From assembly GCF_001931755.2 (NCBI RefSeq), contig NZ_CP015510.2, positions 620,001-684,000 of the forward strand: a stretch of DNA of 64,000 nt. Reading direction: 5' to 3'. Positions 18,419 through 26,334 of the stretch are shown here, in pieces. How positions within the stretch are numbered: the stretch's first letter is position 1; every line of letters starts with the position of its first letter. Both the position numbers and the translations under genes were made by a program. This DNA comes from Wolbachia endosymbiont of Folsomia candida (GTDB lineage Bacteria > Pseudomonadota > Alphaproteobacteria > Rickettsiales > Anaplasmataceae). Under the pieces are notes generated by a model that saw nothing but the letters and a program-made list of their open reading frames with translations, was not told the origin of the DNA and did not search any database.

Positions 18419-20512
18419 TCATAATACACCTCCTTCAATTTGTTTTTGTGATTTCAACCTTGCAATTGCTATTTTAGAAGAGCTCTCAATACGTTTTTTT
18501 AACTCCAGTTCTTGTTCTAAACTTATCGATATCCAGAACCTTTCACCAATACGTCGTGCATTAATAAACTTACGTTCAATCCAATAACGTACTACGTAAT
18601 GACTGACATTGAATTTTTCTGCAACTTGTTTCACTGATAACTCTTCTTCAGATTTTTGATTACATAGTGCTGGGATCTTATGTTTAAATCGAATCCATTT
18701 CATACTTTTTATAGTAAAAGGATTACCTTTATTTGTTGTCAGCCCCTCTTGGTTTAACAAACTAATAATTTGTTCATCAGTCATTGTTTTCGATAGCTGT
18801 CTTATCCGATCAATTATATCATCTGAATGCCTCCATCTGTCATAGGATTTTTTTGGCAATTGCACCTCTAAGTCCTCTATAGCATTTGTTTGCCAGCGTA
18901 TATGTAGTACTGCTTTTTGTTCACTACGTAGTTTTTCAACAGTAATATCCTTAACTAGAAGTCGTAAAATACGCTTTCGATCTCTTGCACTTGTTGATTC
19001 TGCATTCCATAAGCGTGGTAAGTCCTGAGCTAGTGCCAACACTTTCTCTTTTTGTTGTTTTGTAGCTGTAAGTACATCATTTTTCTTATATTCATCATAT
19101 TGATTCTGTGCTTCTTCCAATGCTATTAAAGCTTCGTTCCAACGTTTCTCCAATGTTCCAGCTACTAGGCGATTTGATGGGTCTACTTCTTCATAACGTC
19201 TCTGTGCCAGTTGTACTTCATAATCTGCTCTTTTTATCTGCATTTGCCATTGTTTATCTAGCATGTGACCTCGTTGCTCCAATTCTTCAAATGCTTTTAC
19301 GGCAATCTCAATTTGCGCAGGTTCCATGACTTCCAATACTCTTTTTACGATAGCTTCATCCAGAGGATTTCCATAAACAGAAAAACAACTCTTACTATCT
19401 TCTCCCCACTTCTTTTTCCAATTACATTCATAAACAGCAAGAACACCACCTTTGCTCTTATACCTTACAGTAAGACGACAGCCGCAGTAACTACAAATTA
19501 ATAATCCCTGCAATAATCCCAATCCTTCTCGTACTGCTGTAGGTAGCATATTCTCTTCTCCACTGGTTTGATTATTTGCTAAAACCTTTTTATTTGCTAC
19601 ATATTCTTCCCACGTTATATAACCTTCGTGGTGGTTTTTTATCATTGTATGCCAGGCTTCTGTCGGTAGGCGAACTACTGTTGTCTTGACCAATCCAGTA
19701 CTTGATAATTTTTTCTGATATTTAAAGCGACCATAAACATAAGCTCCAGCATAAGAAGGGTTTTTTAATACTGAACATACCCTAGAATGTGTCAGTGCTC
19801 CCCATATTAACTTTCCTTTCCAAATACCACCATATGCTCGTTTTGGAAACTGTATTTTGTTCTTACCAAAATGATGTACTACTCCATAAGCACTGCCCTT
19901 TTCTTTAAATACTTTAAACAATAATTGAATCACACTTCTTACTTGCTCATTATCGTCAAATCTAGTATTACCTTCATCATCATAGCAAAATCCTACTGGG
20001 AGAGGAAATCGAAGCTCTCCTTTCTTAGCCTTATTTACCTTACCTCCTAAAAGTCTAGCACGGATGAAATGCAACTCTGCGTGTGATATCGTTCCTTTTA
20101 GCCCAAGTACCAATTGGTCGTTGAAGTCATTAGGATTGTAACAACCATCTTCATCTATAATCAATGTATCTGTTAAAGCACATAATTCCAGTAATCTATG
20201 CCAATCACTGCAAGATCTAGATAATCTCGACGCTTCCAGTACAAACACGGCTCCTACTTTTCCCATTGATACATCAGCAACTAATATTTTAAAATCTTCT
20301 CGATTATTAGCTTGAGCTCCTGAAATCCCTAAATCATCATCTAAAACTCTTATGGCATTCTGAGACCATCCCATTTGTTGCGCTTTATCTTTCAGTTTAT
20401 ACTGCCTTTCAGTACTCTCCTGATTGAGCCTTACCTGTCCCATTGTTGATTGCCTTAAATAAACGTATGCTGGTTTTAATATATGGTGGTTCTGAATTTT
20501 GTGTGCTGTCAT
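18419..20512 (-). CDS. Large serine recombinase (left-arm copy)
   Basis: A 697-residue protein identical to that at 26231-28324. The N-terminal resolvase domain carries YLRQSTMGQ (catalytic Ser in the R-Q-S context) and EASRLSRS. A recombinase domain spans about residues 175-300, a zinc ribbon (CSYCGC...C...C) about 340-380, a coiled coil about 400-490, and a MerR/excisionase-like helix-turn-helix about 630-665. It catalyses site-specific strand exchange through a covalent serine-DNA link. The start codon is preceded by CGGAGGAT. Part of the element described at 25753-28334. Confidence 0.93.
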   Translation of the reverse strand: MTAHKIQNHHILKPAYVYLRQSTMGQVRLNQESTERQYKLKDKAQQMGWSQNAIRVLDDDLGISGAQANNREDFKILVADVSMGKVGAVFVLEASRLSRSCSDWHRLLELCALTDTLIIDEDGCYNPNDFNDQLVLGLKGTISHAELHFIRARLLGGKVNKAKKGELRFPLPVGFCYDDEGNTRFDDNEQVRSVIQLLFKVFKEKGSAYGVVHHFGKNKIQFPKRAYGGIWKGKLIWGALTHSRVCSVLKNPSYAGAYVYGRFKYQKKLSSTGLVKTTVVRLPTEAWHTMIKNHHEGYITWEEYVANKKVLANNQTSGEENMLPTAVREGLGLLQGLLICSYCGCRLTVRYKSKGGVLAVYECNWKKKWGEDSKSCFSVYGNPLDEAIVKRVLEVMEPAQIEIAVKAFEELEQRGHMLDKQWQMQIKRADYEVQLAQRRYEEVDPSNRLVAGTLEKRWNEALIALEEAQNQYDEYKKNDVLTATKQQKEKVLALAQDLPRLWNAESTSARDRKRILRLLVKDITVEKLRSEQKAVLHIRWQTNAIEDLEVQLPKKSYDRWRHSDDIIDRIRQLSKTMTDEQIISLLNQEGLTTNKGNPFTIKSMKWIRFKHKIPALCNQKSEEELSVKQVAEKFNVSHYVVRYWIERKFINARRIGERFWISISLEQELELKKRIESSSKIAIARLKSQKQIEGGVL

Positions 20513-20639
20513 TATTAATATCCTCCGTTTTAATCAATTGTTGTTCCACTATTAAATACTCATGCAACATGTTTGCTATACAAATAGCTATCCTGGTAGC
20601 ATCTACTGATATTACGGAGGTTTTTCCTTCCAATGGCAT
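20409..20639 (-). CDS. Small ORF upstream of serine recombinase (left-arm copy)
   Basis: A 76-codon frame identical to 26104-26334 that overlaps the recombinase start out of frame by 104 nt. See the right-arm entry. Coding status is uncertain. Confidence 0.4.
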   Translation of the reverse strand: MPLEGKTSVISVDATRIAICIANMLHEYLIVEQQLIKTEDINNDSTQNSEPPYIKTSIRLFKAINNGTGKAQSGEY

Positions 20640-20673
20640 AATTTCTTTCCTATAATCGTTTCTGTGTTAGTCA

Positions 20674-20990
20674 TTAATCAACCTCTTTGCTATTTTTAGC
20701 TTGATCAAGATTGGTAACTAATTTAACTAACTGCTGAAGATGGGAAAACGATAAAATAGGCGATAAATCAGTAAGGGTTTGATAAAGATTAGGATCTGCT
20801 TTGTCTGTCCAATCACGTGGAATGCCCACTGTACCACGCGTCAACGTTTTCAAACTAAATATATCCCGATTATTAAAGTTTTTTGTTGATAATATTTGAA
20901 AACTTTTCCCCTTCCATGGATGGAATGGATGAGTAATAGTAGCGTATCCCGAATATCGACTGGACTTAGGTGCAGTTAATTCTAACCATG
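20674..20990 (-). CDS. DUF5372-like protein, 5' end open (left-arm copy)
   Basis: Same reading frame as 25753-26069 (ITHPFHPWKGKSFQILST; VGIPRDWTDKADP). On this side a TGA lies just outside the arm and no ATG, GTG or TTG precedes the conserved HPFHP motif. Translation would require a non-standard start such as ATT, or the gene is 5'-truncated. One silent difference from the right-arm copy (GTG versus GTA valine). Confidence 0.45.
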
Positions 20991-21313
20991 GGTATGTTCA
21001 ATGCTCTGAGTTTTCCTCCAGCTTTTGGTATTTCCTTCCTACGGTTCCTATTTGGGCTATAGGTTTTGGTTATTAGTTCGTGTCTTATTTGTTGGAGATA
21101 CTTTTCTAAGCCTTCTGCTTCTATCGATTCGAATGTCACCTTATCAATTCCTGGTGCCCCATTACTCTTCTTTGTCAGCTTATATGCTTCTTCTAGTGTT
21201 TCCATCTTACAGACGTGAACATAGATTCCCCAGAATCGCCATTCCGGTTCTGCCTTCGCTTTGGTATATATCTTTCTTCTCAGGTCTTGTAATTTAATTG
21301 GCATTTTTATCAT
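20985..21313 (-). pseudogene. Group II intron reverse transcriptase, N-terminal fragment
   Basis: From ATG 21313 the frame gives LQDLRRKIYTKAKAEPEWRF, then TLEEAYKLTKKSNGAPGIDK, RKEIPKAGGKLRALNIPM. This is the RT-0/RT-1/RT-2 start of an intron-encoded maturase, which is normally above 400 residues. Only about 110 residues remain: the frame runs into the inverted repeat at 20990 and stops at the TAA 17 nt later. Nothing in the window supplies the missing RT, maturase or intron 3' domains. Confidence 0.85.
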
Positions 21314-21820
21314 TTTTACCTTTACCTCCCTTTTGTTAAAAGATTCCTACTAGTAGGGTGCCTTTGCTCCATGAGCGTTACCTCACTTCATCACTACTAC
21401 ACACCCATCCGCCACCCTCTCATCTTCGGTTCATTTCCTGTTTTCCAGTTATAGAACCTACCGCTCCAAGGTATTTCTCCTTTGGATGAGGAGGGCTTCT
21501 CCAGTTGCTTTGTATGTCCTCATTACCATGCCATCACTCACACCCCGCTGAAGTAGAACAGTTGTATCAGCCGCATTTCAACTGCCTATTTTGCCTTCAC
21601 CAGTAAACCGTTGGTTCAGCCTTCAGTACTTTGCTTTTCGAGGCCACCTATGTGTTCGTTTTCACTACGGCCTAGTAATTCGCCATTATCCTACGATAAC
21701 GTTGTCGGTAGGCTTCAACATTTTGGTTTCCCTCCACATTGCTACCCTAGCTACAGGACTCCGACTCTTATCCTGGTGGGTCTGACTCCCACTGAACATA
21801 CGTGCCTTTCCTGGACACAC
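20991..21820 (-). mobile_element. 5' part of a group II intron
   Basis: On the minus strand the intron begins at 21820 with GTGTGTCCAGG, fitting the GUGYG 5' consensus. About 500 nt of structured, relatively GC-rich RNA-like sequence (domains I-IV) then leads to the ATG of the maturase. The upstream exon is the HTH gene 21821-22214. The 3' half (rest of the ORF, domains V and VI) is absent, replaced by the left arm of the inverted repeat, so this intron cannot self-splice. Confidence 0.8.
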
Positions 21821-22214
21821 GATTTATAAGCATGACCTCTGCTGCCTCTACCTGAGTCAATTGATACTTAGCAATTATGCTTGTTATATAGCTCATAATA
21901 TCTATTCTTACATTTTTTATGTTAGATCGTACTTTTATAGTTGTTATATACTCTGGTCTATTTATTACTAAATTTAAATCGCAATTCAATCTCAATAAAA
22001 AAAGAAAAATACGCTCTAAAGAAAAGCTTGAAATTTTTAGATGTTTTAATCTAGATACCGTTGGTTGATTAACTTTAAGAACTTCAGCTACTTCTTCTTG
22101 GGACCAAGAATCTCTTTGTACTATAGTGTTGATTATTTTTACCAATACAATTCTAACATCCTTAATATTTCTTAAATCAAATTGTGAAGTTGGTGAAGTA
22201 ACAGTAAATTTCAT
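21821..22214 (-). pseudogene. Two-domain HTH gene interrupted by a group II intron
   Basis: Encodes an XRE-like helix-turn-helix unit (QEEVAEVLKVNQPTVSRLKH, then SLERIFLFLLRLNCDLNLVI) followed by the beginning of a second unit (LTQVEAAEVMLIN), where the intron enters. The domain matches the short HTH proteins at 32220-32465 and 34471-34731, a type often paired with RelE/HigB-like toxins or acting as a phage repressor. The first HTH domain could still be made; the 3' exon is not found. Confidence 0.65.
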
Positions 22215-22283
22215 GACACTTTACTCAAATAGATTTTTTTAGTAGAGGATTGTAATATATTCTTCAAGTGGTTATAGTGTGGT

Positions 22284-22631
22284 ATGAACTCTCTTGATAT
22301 AATAATAGGTAAAAAAATAAGGCTGTGGAGGCGAGCACGTGGATTGACAACGATGCAATTGGGAGAAAAGTTATGCATTTCATCTAGCCAAATAATGAAA
22401 TACGAGAGAGCTGAAGCTAAAATTTCAGCAAGTCGGCTATATGAGTTAGCAAAAGTTCTTTCAGTTGGTGTATCGGACTTTTTTATTGATATGTCTTCGG
22501 ACTTACATGAAGACGATGAAAGTGATACAGAAGGTAGAGAAATAGTAGAGCTCATAGCAGATTACAGAAAAATCAAGAAAGAATTACAGGGATCAGCTCG
22601 TTTAGTGATAAAGTCTTTTCCCAGGGATTAA
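22284..22631 (+). CDS. XRE-family transcriptional regulator
   Basis: A 115-residue protein with a Cro/CI-type HTH at about residues 9-65 (IRLWRRARGLTTMQLGEKLC; SSSQIMKYERAEAKISASRL; LAKVLSVGVSDFF). An acidic linker and a short C-terminal helix follow. It is divergent from the HTH gene at 22214, so the 69-bp gap probably holds shared operators, as in phage regulatory regions. It overlaps the 3' end of the convergent gene by 4 bp. Confidence 0.85.
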   Translation: MNSLDIIIGKKIRLWRRARGLTTMQLGEKLCISSSQIMKYERAEAKISASRLYELAKVLSVGVSDFFIDMSSDLHEDDESDTEGREIVELIADYRKIKKELQGSARLVIKSFPRD

Positions 22632-23707
22632 CGTTCTAAATGAGAAGTTTCTTTACCACTTACTTTATCAGCCCATAATATGGTTTCGTTGCTTTTAGGC
22701 TCAGCGTGTTTGATTGTCTCTGTAGTTTTTGGATTACCCCACCGGCCAGATCTTACAAAACTTCCTTTCTCTATTGCTGCTTTGACAGATGTTCCACCAA
22801 ATAGGCATCCGTTACCTATAATTTCCCCTGTTTCTTGCAGATCATCCCATAGCTCTTTGTTTTCTACGCTAACTTGTATTTGATCATAATTTTTCACATC
22901 TTGGTAAACTCTGACGTGTAATTCTCCCAAGCTGCTAGGAAAAGTTATTGTAAAGGAGCTATTATCTGAAATATCTGAATAATTTCTTTCACCATTTTCT
23001 CCGGTTTTAATTTCTAGCTCGCCTTCTCCTATTTTTATGATATTACTTCCGAGCTCTAAGTGACCATTGCTGAGGCCTAAACTTCTTGCACCTTCAACGA
23101 CTTTTGCAATCTCAACTTTGCTATTTTGTGAGAATTCTATATGGAAAGTTTGATTGTCTATTTCCACATTTTCAACACTTCCTGTAGCAGTAGCATTCTC
23201 TGCAACTTGTCTAAGTTTTGCGAGCCGATTGTGTACTTGTGGCTCAACTTCCATCTTTATCTTATTGCAAATTTCAATTGTTTTTTCATCGTCTAGTTCA
23301 TCAAAATCTGCTCCGTTTAGTGCCAATTTCCTAATGATACTTTCTTGCTTACTTCCAATGAATTTACTGTCAAGTATTTTAAGTACCGAAACATGAGAAA
23401 AGCTAAAGCCATCCTCGTTAGGTGCATTTATTCTTATCCCTGATTCCAGTGTCTCATCGACCACTTTTCCCAATTCATCTATGGTTTTAGCCATAATAGC
23501 TTTTTCCAAAAATGCACTTAATTTCAAGTTTTCATGCTCATTTAACCTGATTTTGCTTAGAGCTGATTGAAATGGGTTAAGTGCTCCAGGATAGCCCAGT
23601 TGTTTCTTATTTGTTTTTGAAGTACGCGCTAGATTAGCTGCTAGACCTTTAGCTACGTTTTTCAATAAATCTGTAGAAATAGTAGTTTTTACTTTACGTT
23701 TGCTCAT
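22628..23707 (-). CDS. Hypothetical protein, 359 residues
   Basis: Not recognised. The N-terminus is basic (MSKRKVKTTISTDLLKN), followed by a helical region with ankyrin-like spacing (GIRINAPNEDGFSFSHVSVL; LALNGADFDELDDEKTI). A beta-rich region rich in Glu/Asn/Ser (about 185-300) and a low-complexity tail complete it. No signal peptide. It has a good upstream GGAGGGTAT ribosome-binding region. Possibly an accessory or effector gene of the prophage region. Confidence 0.55.
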   Translation of the reverse strand: MSKRKVKTTISTDLLKNVAKGLAANLARTSKTNKKQLGYPGALNPFQSALSKIRLNEHENLKLSAFLEKAIMAKTIDELGKVVDETLESGIRINAPNEDGFSFSHVSVLKILDSKFIGSKQESIIRKLALNGADFDELDDEKTIEICNKIKMEVEPQVHNRLAKLRQVAENATATGSVENVEIDNQTFHIEFSQNSKVEIAKVVEGARSLGLSNGHLELGSNIIKIGEGELEIKTGENGERNYSDISDNSSFTITFPSSLGELHVRVYQDVKNYDQIQVSVENKELWDDLQETGEIIGNGCLFGGTSVKAAIEKGSFVRSGRWGNPKTTETIKHAEPKSNETILWADKVSGKETSHLER

Positions 23708-24001
23708 AATACCCTCCGAATCTTTATATTAGTATATAACCTCAATCATGAGTAAAAGATTAATATAACATGCTTCTTGTGACTAATCAAGTCTTATAAA
23801 GATTATTTATACTAAACAAAGAATATAGGTAATAAACAAAAAAGTAATAATATACTTACTACTATTATTAATAAATAAAATTGCAAAAAAAAATTTAAAA
23901 ATGACTTGATCTTCTTGAAAATCCATGGCTTTATGGCCACCACTGCCAAAAAGCAGAGTAAATAATTGAATTTGTTTAGTCGTTAATAAATAGGTAATTT
24001 T

Positions 24002-24652
24002 ATGAATAATAGTGAAAACAAAAGAAAAACAGAACTGGAAAAAAGAGTATTAGCAAGCAAAGGTAGGTCGTCATTACTTGATCTTGAGCTGGTGGAGCTT
24101 ATTTTATATTCTTCATTTAATAATGGGGAAAATAAAGAAGTTGCAGAAAGATTATTAGAGCTGTTCAAGAGTATTGGTAAGGTGATTAGCGCTGACTTTC
24201 ATGAGCTGAAAAGTGTAACTGGTATGAACGATTCAGCAATAGCAAGTATTATGTGTGTGAGGGAAACAATTGAAAGAATGCTCAGAGAAGATCTGGAAGA
24301 ACTGCCAATAATTGAGAATCAGAAAAAATTGATAGAATACTTAAGAGTAACAATAGGCCAATTAAGTATAGAAAACTTTCGTGTTATTTATTTGAACAAG
24401 AAATCTCGTATTATCGATGAGTACACTCAAGAGGGAACAGTAGATAAAACACCTCTATATGCGAGAGAAGTAATAAAAAGAGCACTACTAGTAGGAGCAA
24501 CTGCAATGGTTATAGCACACAACCACTTAGGAAGTGCAAAACCATCACAGCACGATATAAGTTTAACCAAAATCCTATCATTAGCGTGCAGTAGCATGGA
24601 GATAGAGTTAATTGATCACATAATTGTGACAGAAAAAAATTACTTTAGATGA
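24002..24652 (+). pseudogene. radC: RadC-like JAB/MPN protein, 3' end displaced by IS110
   Basis: A 216-residue reading frame with an N-terminal helix-hairpin-helix-like region and a JAB/MPN domain with metal-binding HNHLGSAKPSQHD (H-x-H-x7-S-x2-D). The family normally ends YFSF plus a few residues; here the frame ends NYFR-stop. Joining 24648 directly to 28537 gives NYFSFIS-TAA in the same frame, so the last codons lie 3.9 kb away beyond the IS110 insertion. The truncated protein lacks only a few residues and may still fold. RadC homologues are common in mobile elements; the biochemical role is unsettled. Confidence 0.85.
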
Positions 24653-24906
24653 TATGAATAGTTATTGCTCGGTTGAGAGCATGAGAAGATAATAACTTCT
24701 CAGAGTGGATAGGTAGCAGGTTGGGCAAAGCTTGAGGCTCCCTCTGCTTTTATATGCAGTGAAAGAAGACCTCGTACTTTAGATTAACCGCACCTGCCAC
24801 CGAAAACCATCGTGCGGCCCATAAAATTCGGTGACCGCGTATAGGAGTTTGGATCAACCGGCAATATTCTACTCTGATATATTATTATGCAATTGGAGGA
24901 AAAAGT
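24653..24906 (+). ncRNA. Candidate IS110 bridge RNA region
   Basis: IS110-group elements encode a bridge RNA in the non-coding left end that pairs with target and donor DNA. This 254-nt leader contains a hairpin GAGAAG-ATAATAA-CTTCTC (about 24691-24709) and two mutually exclusive stems, CCGCAC/GTGCGG and CACCGAA/TTCGGTG (about 24788-24832). The leader is less AT-rich than its surroundings. The RNA ends and guide loops were not determined, so this is inference from position and foldback pairing. Confidence 0.5.
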
Positions 24907-25761
24907 ATGCGTTACATTGGAGTTGATTTACATACAAATAGCTTCACTGCCTGTTATTTAGAGCAAGAAAAACCAGAATATATTCGCACGTTTCGCTTGC
25001 AGGATATAAACAATTTTATTGAGAATCTTCAGCCAACAGATGAAGTAGCTTTAGAAGCAACAGGTAACAGCTGTTTCTTTTATGATGAAGTGTTACCTTA
25101 CGTCAAGCGTGTGGTAATAATTGCTCCTTTGCAATTCGAAGTTATTCGCCGTTCTGTACACAAGACAGATAAGCATGATGCAAGAGCTATTGCTTTTTTT
25201 CTAAGCAAGGATATGCTGCCTGAAGCAAGATGCAAAAACACACAATATCAGCAATTAGTTTCTCTTCTTAAAACAAGAGAACAGTTAGTAAAATCACGGA
25301 TATCTTTGATTAACAAAATGCACAGTCTTTTTAATTACCACGGAATAAAAATTAAAAAGGAAGCACTGACAACCAAAACGGGGTTTAAACGTGCTATTCA
25401 AAAACATAATTGGTGTCATTTGGAAAAAGTTGAAATTGAAGTGATCAGCTATCACCTAGAAGCTATACGAGAAAGCCTCAAGAAACTTGAAAAGGAAATT
25501 GAAACTTTTGTTAAACAGCTTCCTGGATTTTATAATCTCATTAGCATTAAAGGCATTGGTGTAATTTCTGCAGCTGTTTTTATTACAACAATTGGTGATA
25601 TTAATGACTTTCGCGATCCTGAAAAACTCACTGCTTATTTTGGAGTTGTACCATATGTTTCTCAATCTAATCAACAGTGCACGATTGGAAGGATTACCAA
25701 ACGAGGGTCGAAAATGGCACGCACTGCTTTAATACAGTGTACTTGGGTTGCTCATGGTTAG
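24907..25761 (+). pseudogene. IS110 transposase, N-terminal part (interrupted)
   Basis: The RuvC-like DEDD domain is visible: GVDLHTNSFTACYLE (Asp), EVALEATGNS (Glu), KTDKHDARAIA (Asp pair). It is followed by the helical linker and the Tnp_20 domain (LISIKGIGVISAAVFITTIG; KLTAYFGVVP; TKRGSKMARTALIQ with the catalytic Ser in RGS). The frame breaks at Ala282 (GCT 25750-25752), then HG-stop is read from the nested element. The remaining 56 codons are at 28337-28507; together they give a normal 338-residue transposase. AATTGGAGGA precedes the ATG. Confidence 0.92.
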
Positions 25762-26069
25762 AATTAACTGCACCTAAGTCCAGTCGATATTCGGGATACG
25801 CTACTATTACTCATCCATTCCATCCATGGAAGGGGAAAAGTTTTCAAATATTATCAACAAAAAACTTTAATAATCGGGATATATTTAGTTTGAAAACGTT
25901 GACGCGTGGTACAGTAGGCATTCCACGTGATTGGACAGACAAAGCAGATCCTAATCTTTATCAAACCCTTACTGATTTATCGCCTATTTTATCGTTTTCC
26001 CATCTTCAGCAGTTAGTTAAATTAGTTACCAATCTTGATCAAGCTAAAAATAGCAAAGAGGTTGATTAA
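25753..26069 (+). CDS. DUF5372-like protein of the recombinase element
   Basis: The conserved part reads ATITHPFHPWKGKSFQILST, then VGIPRDWTDKADPNLYQTL, and ends with a helical tail. The HPFHP...G..F and P..WTD pattern matches the DUF5372 family, which I recall occurring next to serine recombinases. The frame is open across the left element boundary to an ATG at 25677 within the transposase gene, but has no standard start codon inside the element. It may be translated only when fused to a host frame, or from a rare start. Function unknown. Confidence 0.55.
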
Positions 26070-26103
26070 TGACTAACACAGAAACGATTATAGGAAAGAA
26101 ATT

Positions 26104-26334
26104 ATGCCATTGGAAGGAAAAACCTCCGTAATATCAGTAGATGCTACCAGGATAGCTATTTGTATAGCAAACATGTTGCATGAGTATTTAATAGTGGAAC
26201 AACAATTGATTAAAACGGAGGATATTAATAATGACAGCACACAAAATTCAGAACCACCATATATTAAAACCAGCATACGTTTATTTAAGGCAATCAACAA
26301 TGGGACAGGTAAGGCTCAATCAGGAGAGTACTGA
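26104..26334 (+). CDS. Small ORF between DUF5372 gene and recombinase
   Basis: 76 codons with an AGGAAAG ribosome-binding site 6 nt before ATG. Residues 8-43 (VISVDATRIAICIANMLHEY, then LIVEQQLIKTED) look like a helical small protein, whereas the C-terminal third is read out of frame over the recombinase start. The gene order of two small ORFs before the recombinase is preserved in both repeat arms, but that follows from their identity. Uncertain. Confidence 0.45.
   Translation: MPLEGKTSVISVDATRIAICIANMLHEYLIVEQQLIKTEDINNDSTQNSEPPYIKTSIRLFKAINNGTGKAQSGEY

Larger units (their letters stand above)
17838..20990. repeat. Large inverted repeat, left arm (3,153 bp)
   Basis: Reverse complement of 25753-28905: left position = 46743 minus right position throughout. 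The arms have equal length and identical encoded proteins. One mismatch was noticed (20827 C versus expected T, matching 25916 A). The outer end stops inside the leader of the paralogous hypothetical genes and the inner end stops at the serine-recombinase element boundary. Confidence 0.95.

Noticed and set aside
18146..18424. 92-residue open frame on the plus strand (and its twin at 28319-28597)
   Set aside because: It is antisense to the IS110 transposase 3' end and the palindrome, which explain the sequence better.
18419..20512. Calling the serine recombinase the WO prophage integrase
   Set aside because: WO phages do use large serine recombinases, but both copies here belong to a 2.58-kb element that sits precisely inside an IS110 gene, so a transposon-type enzyme is the better reading.
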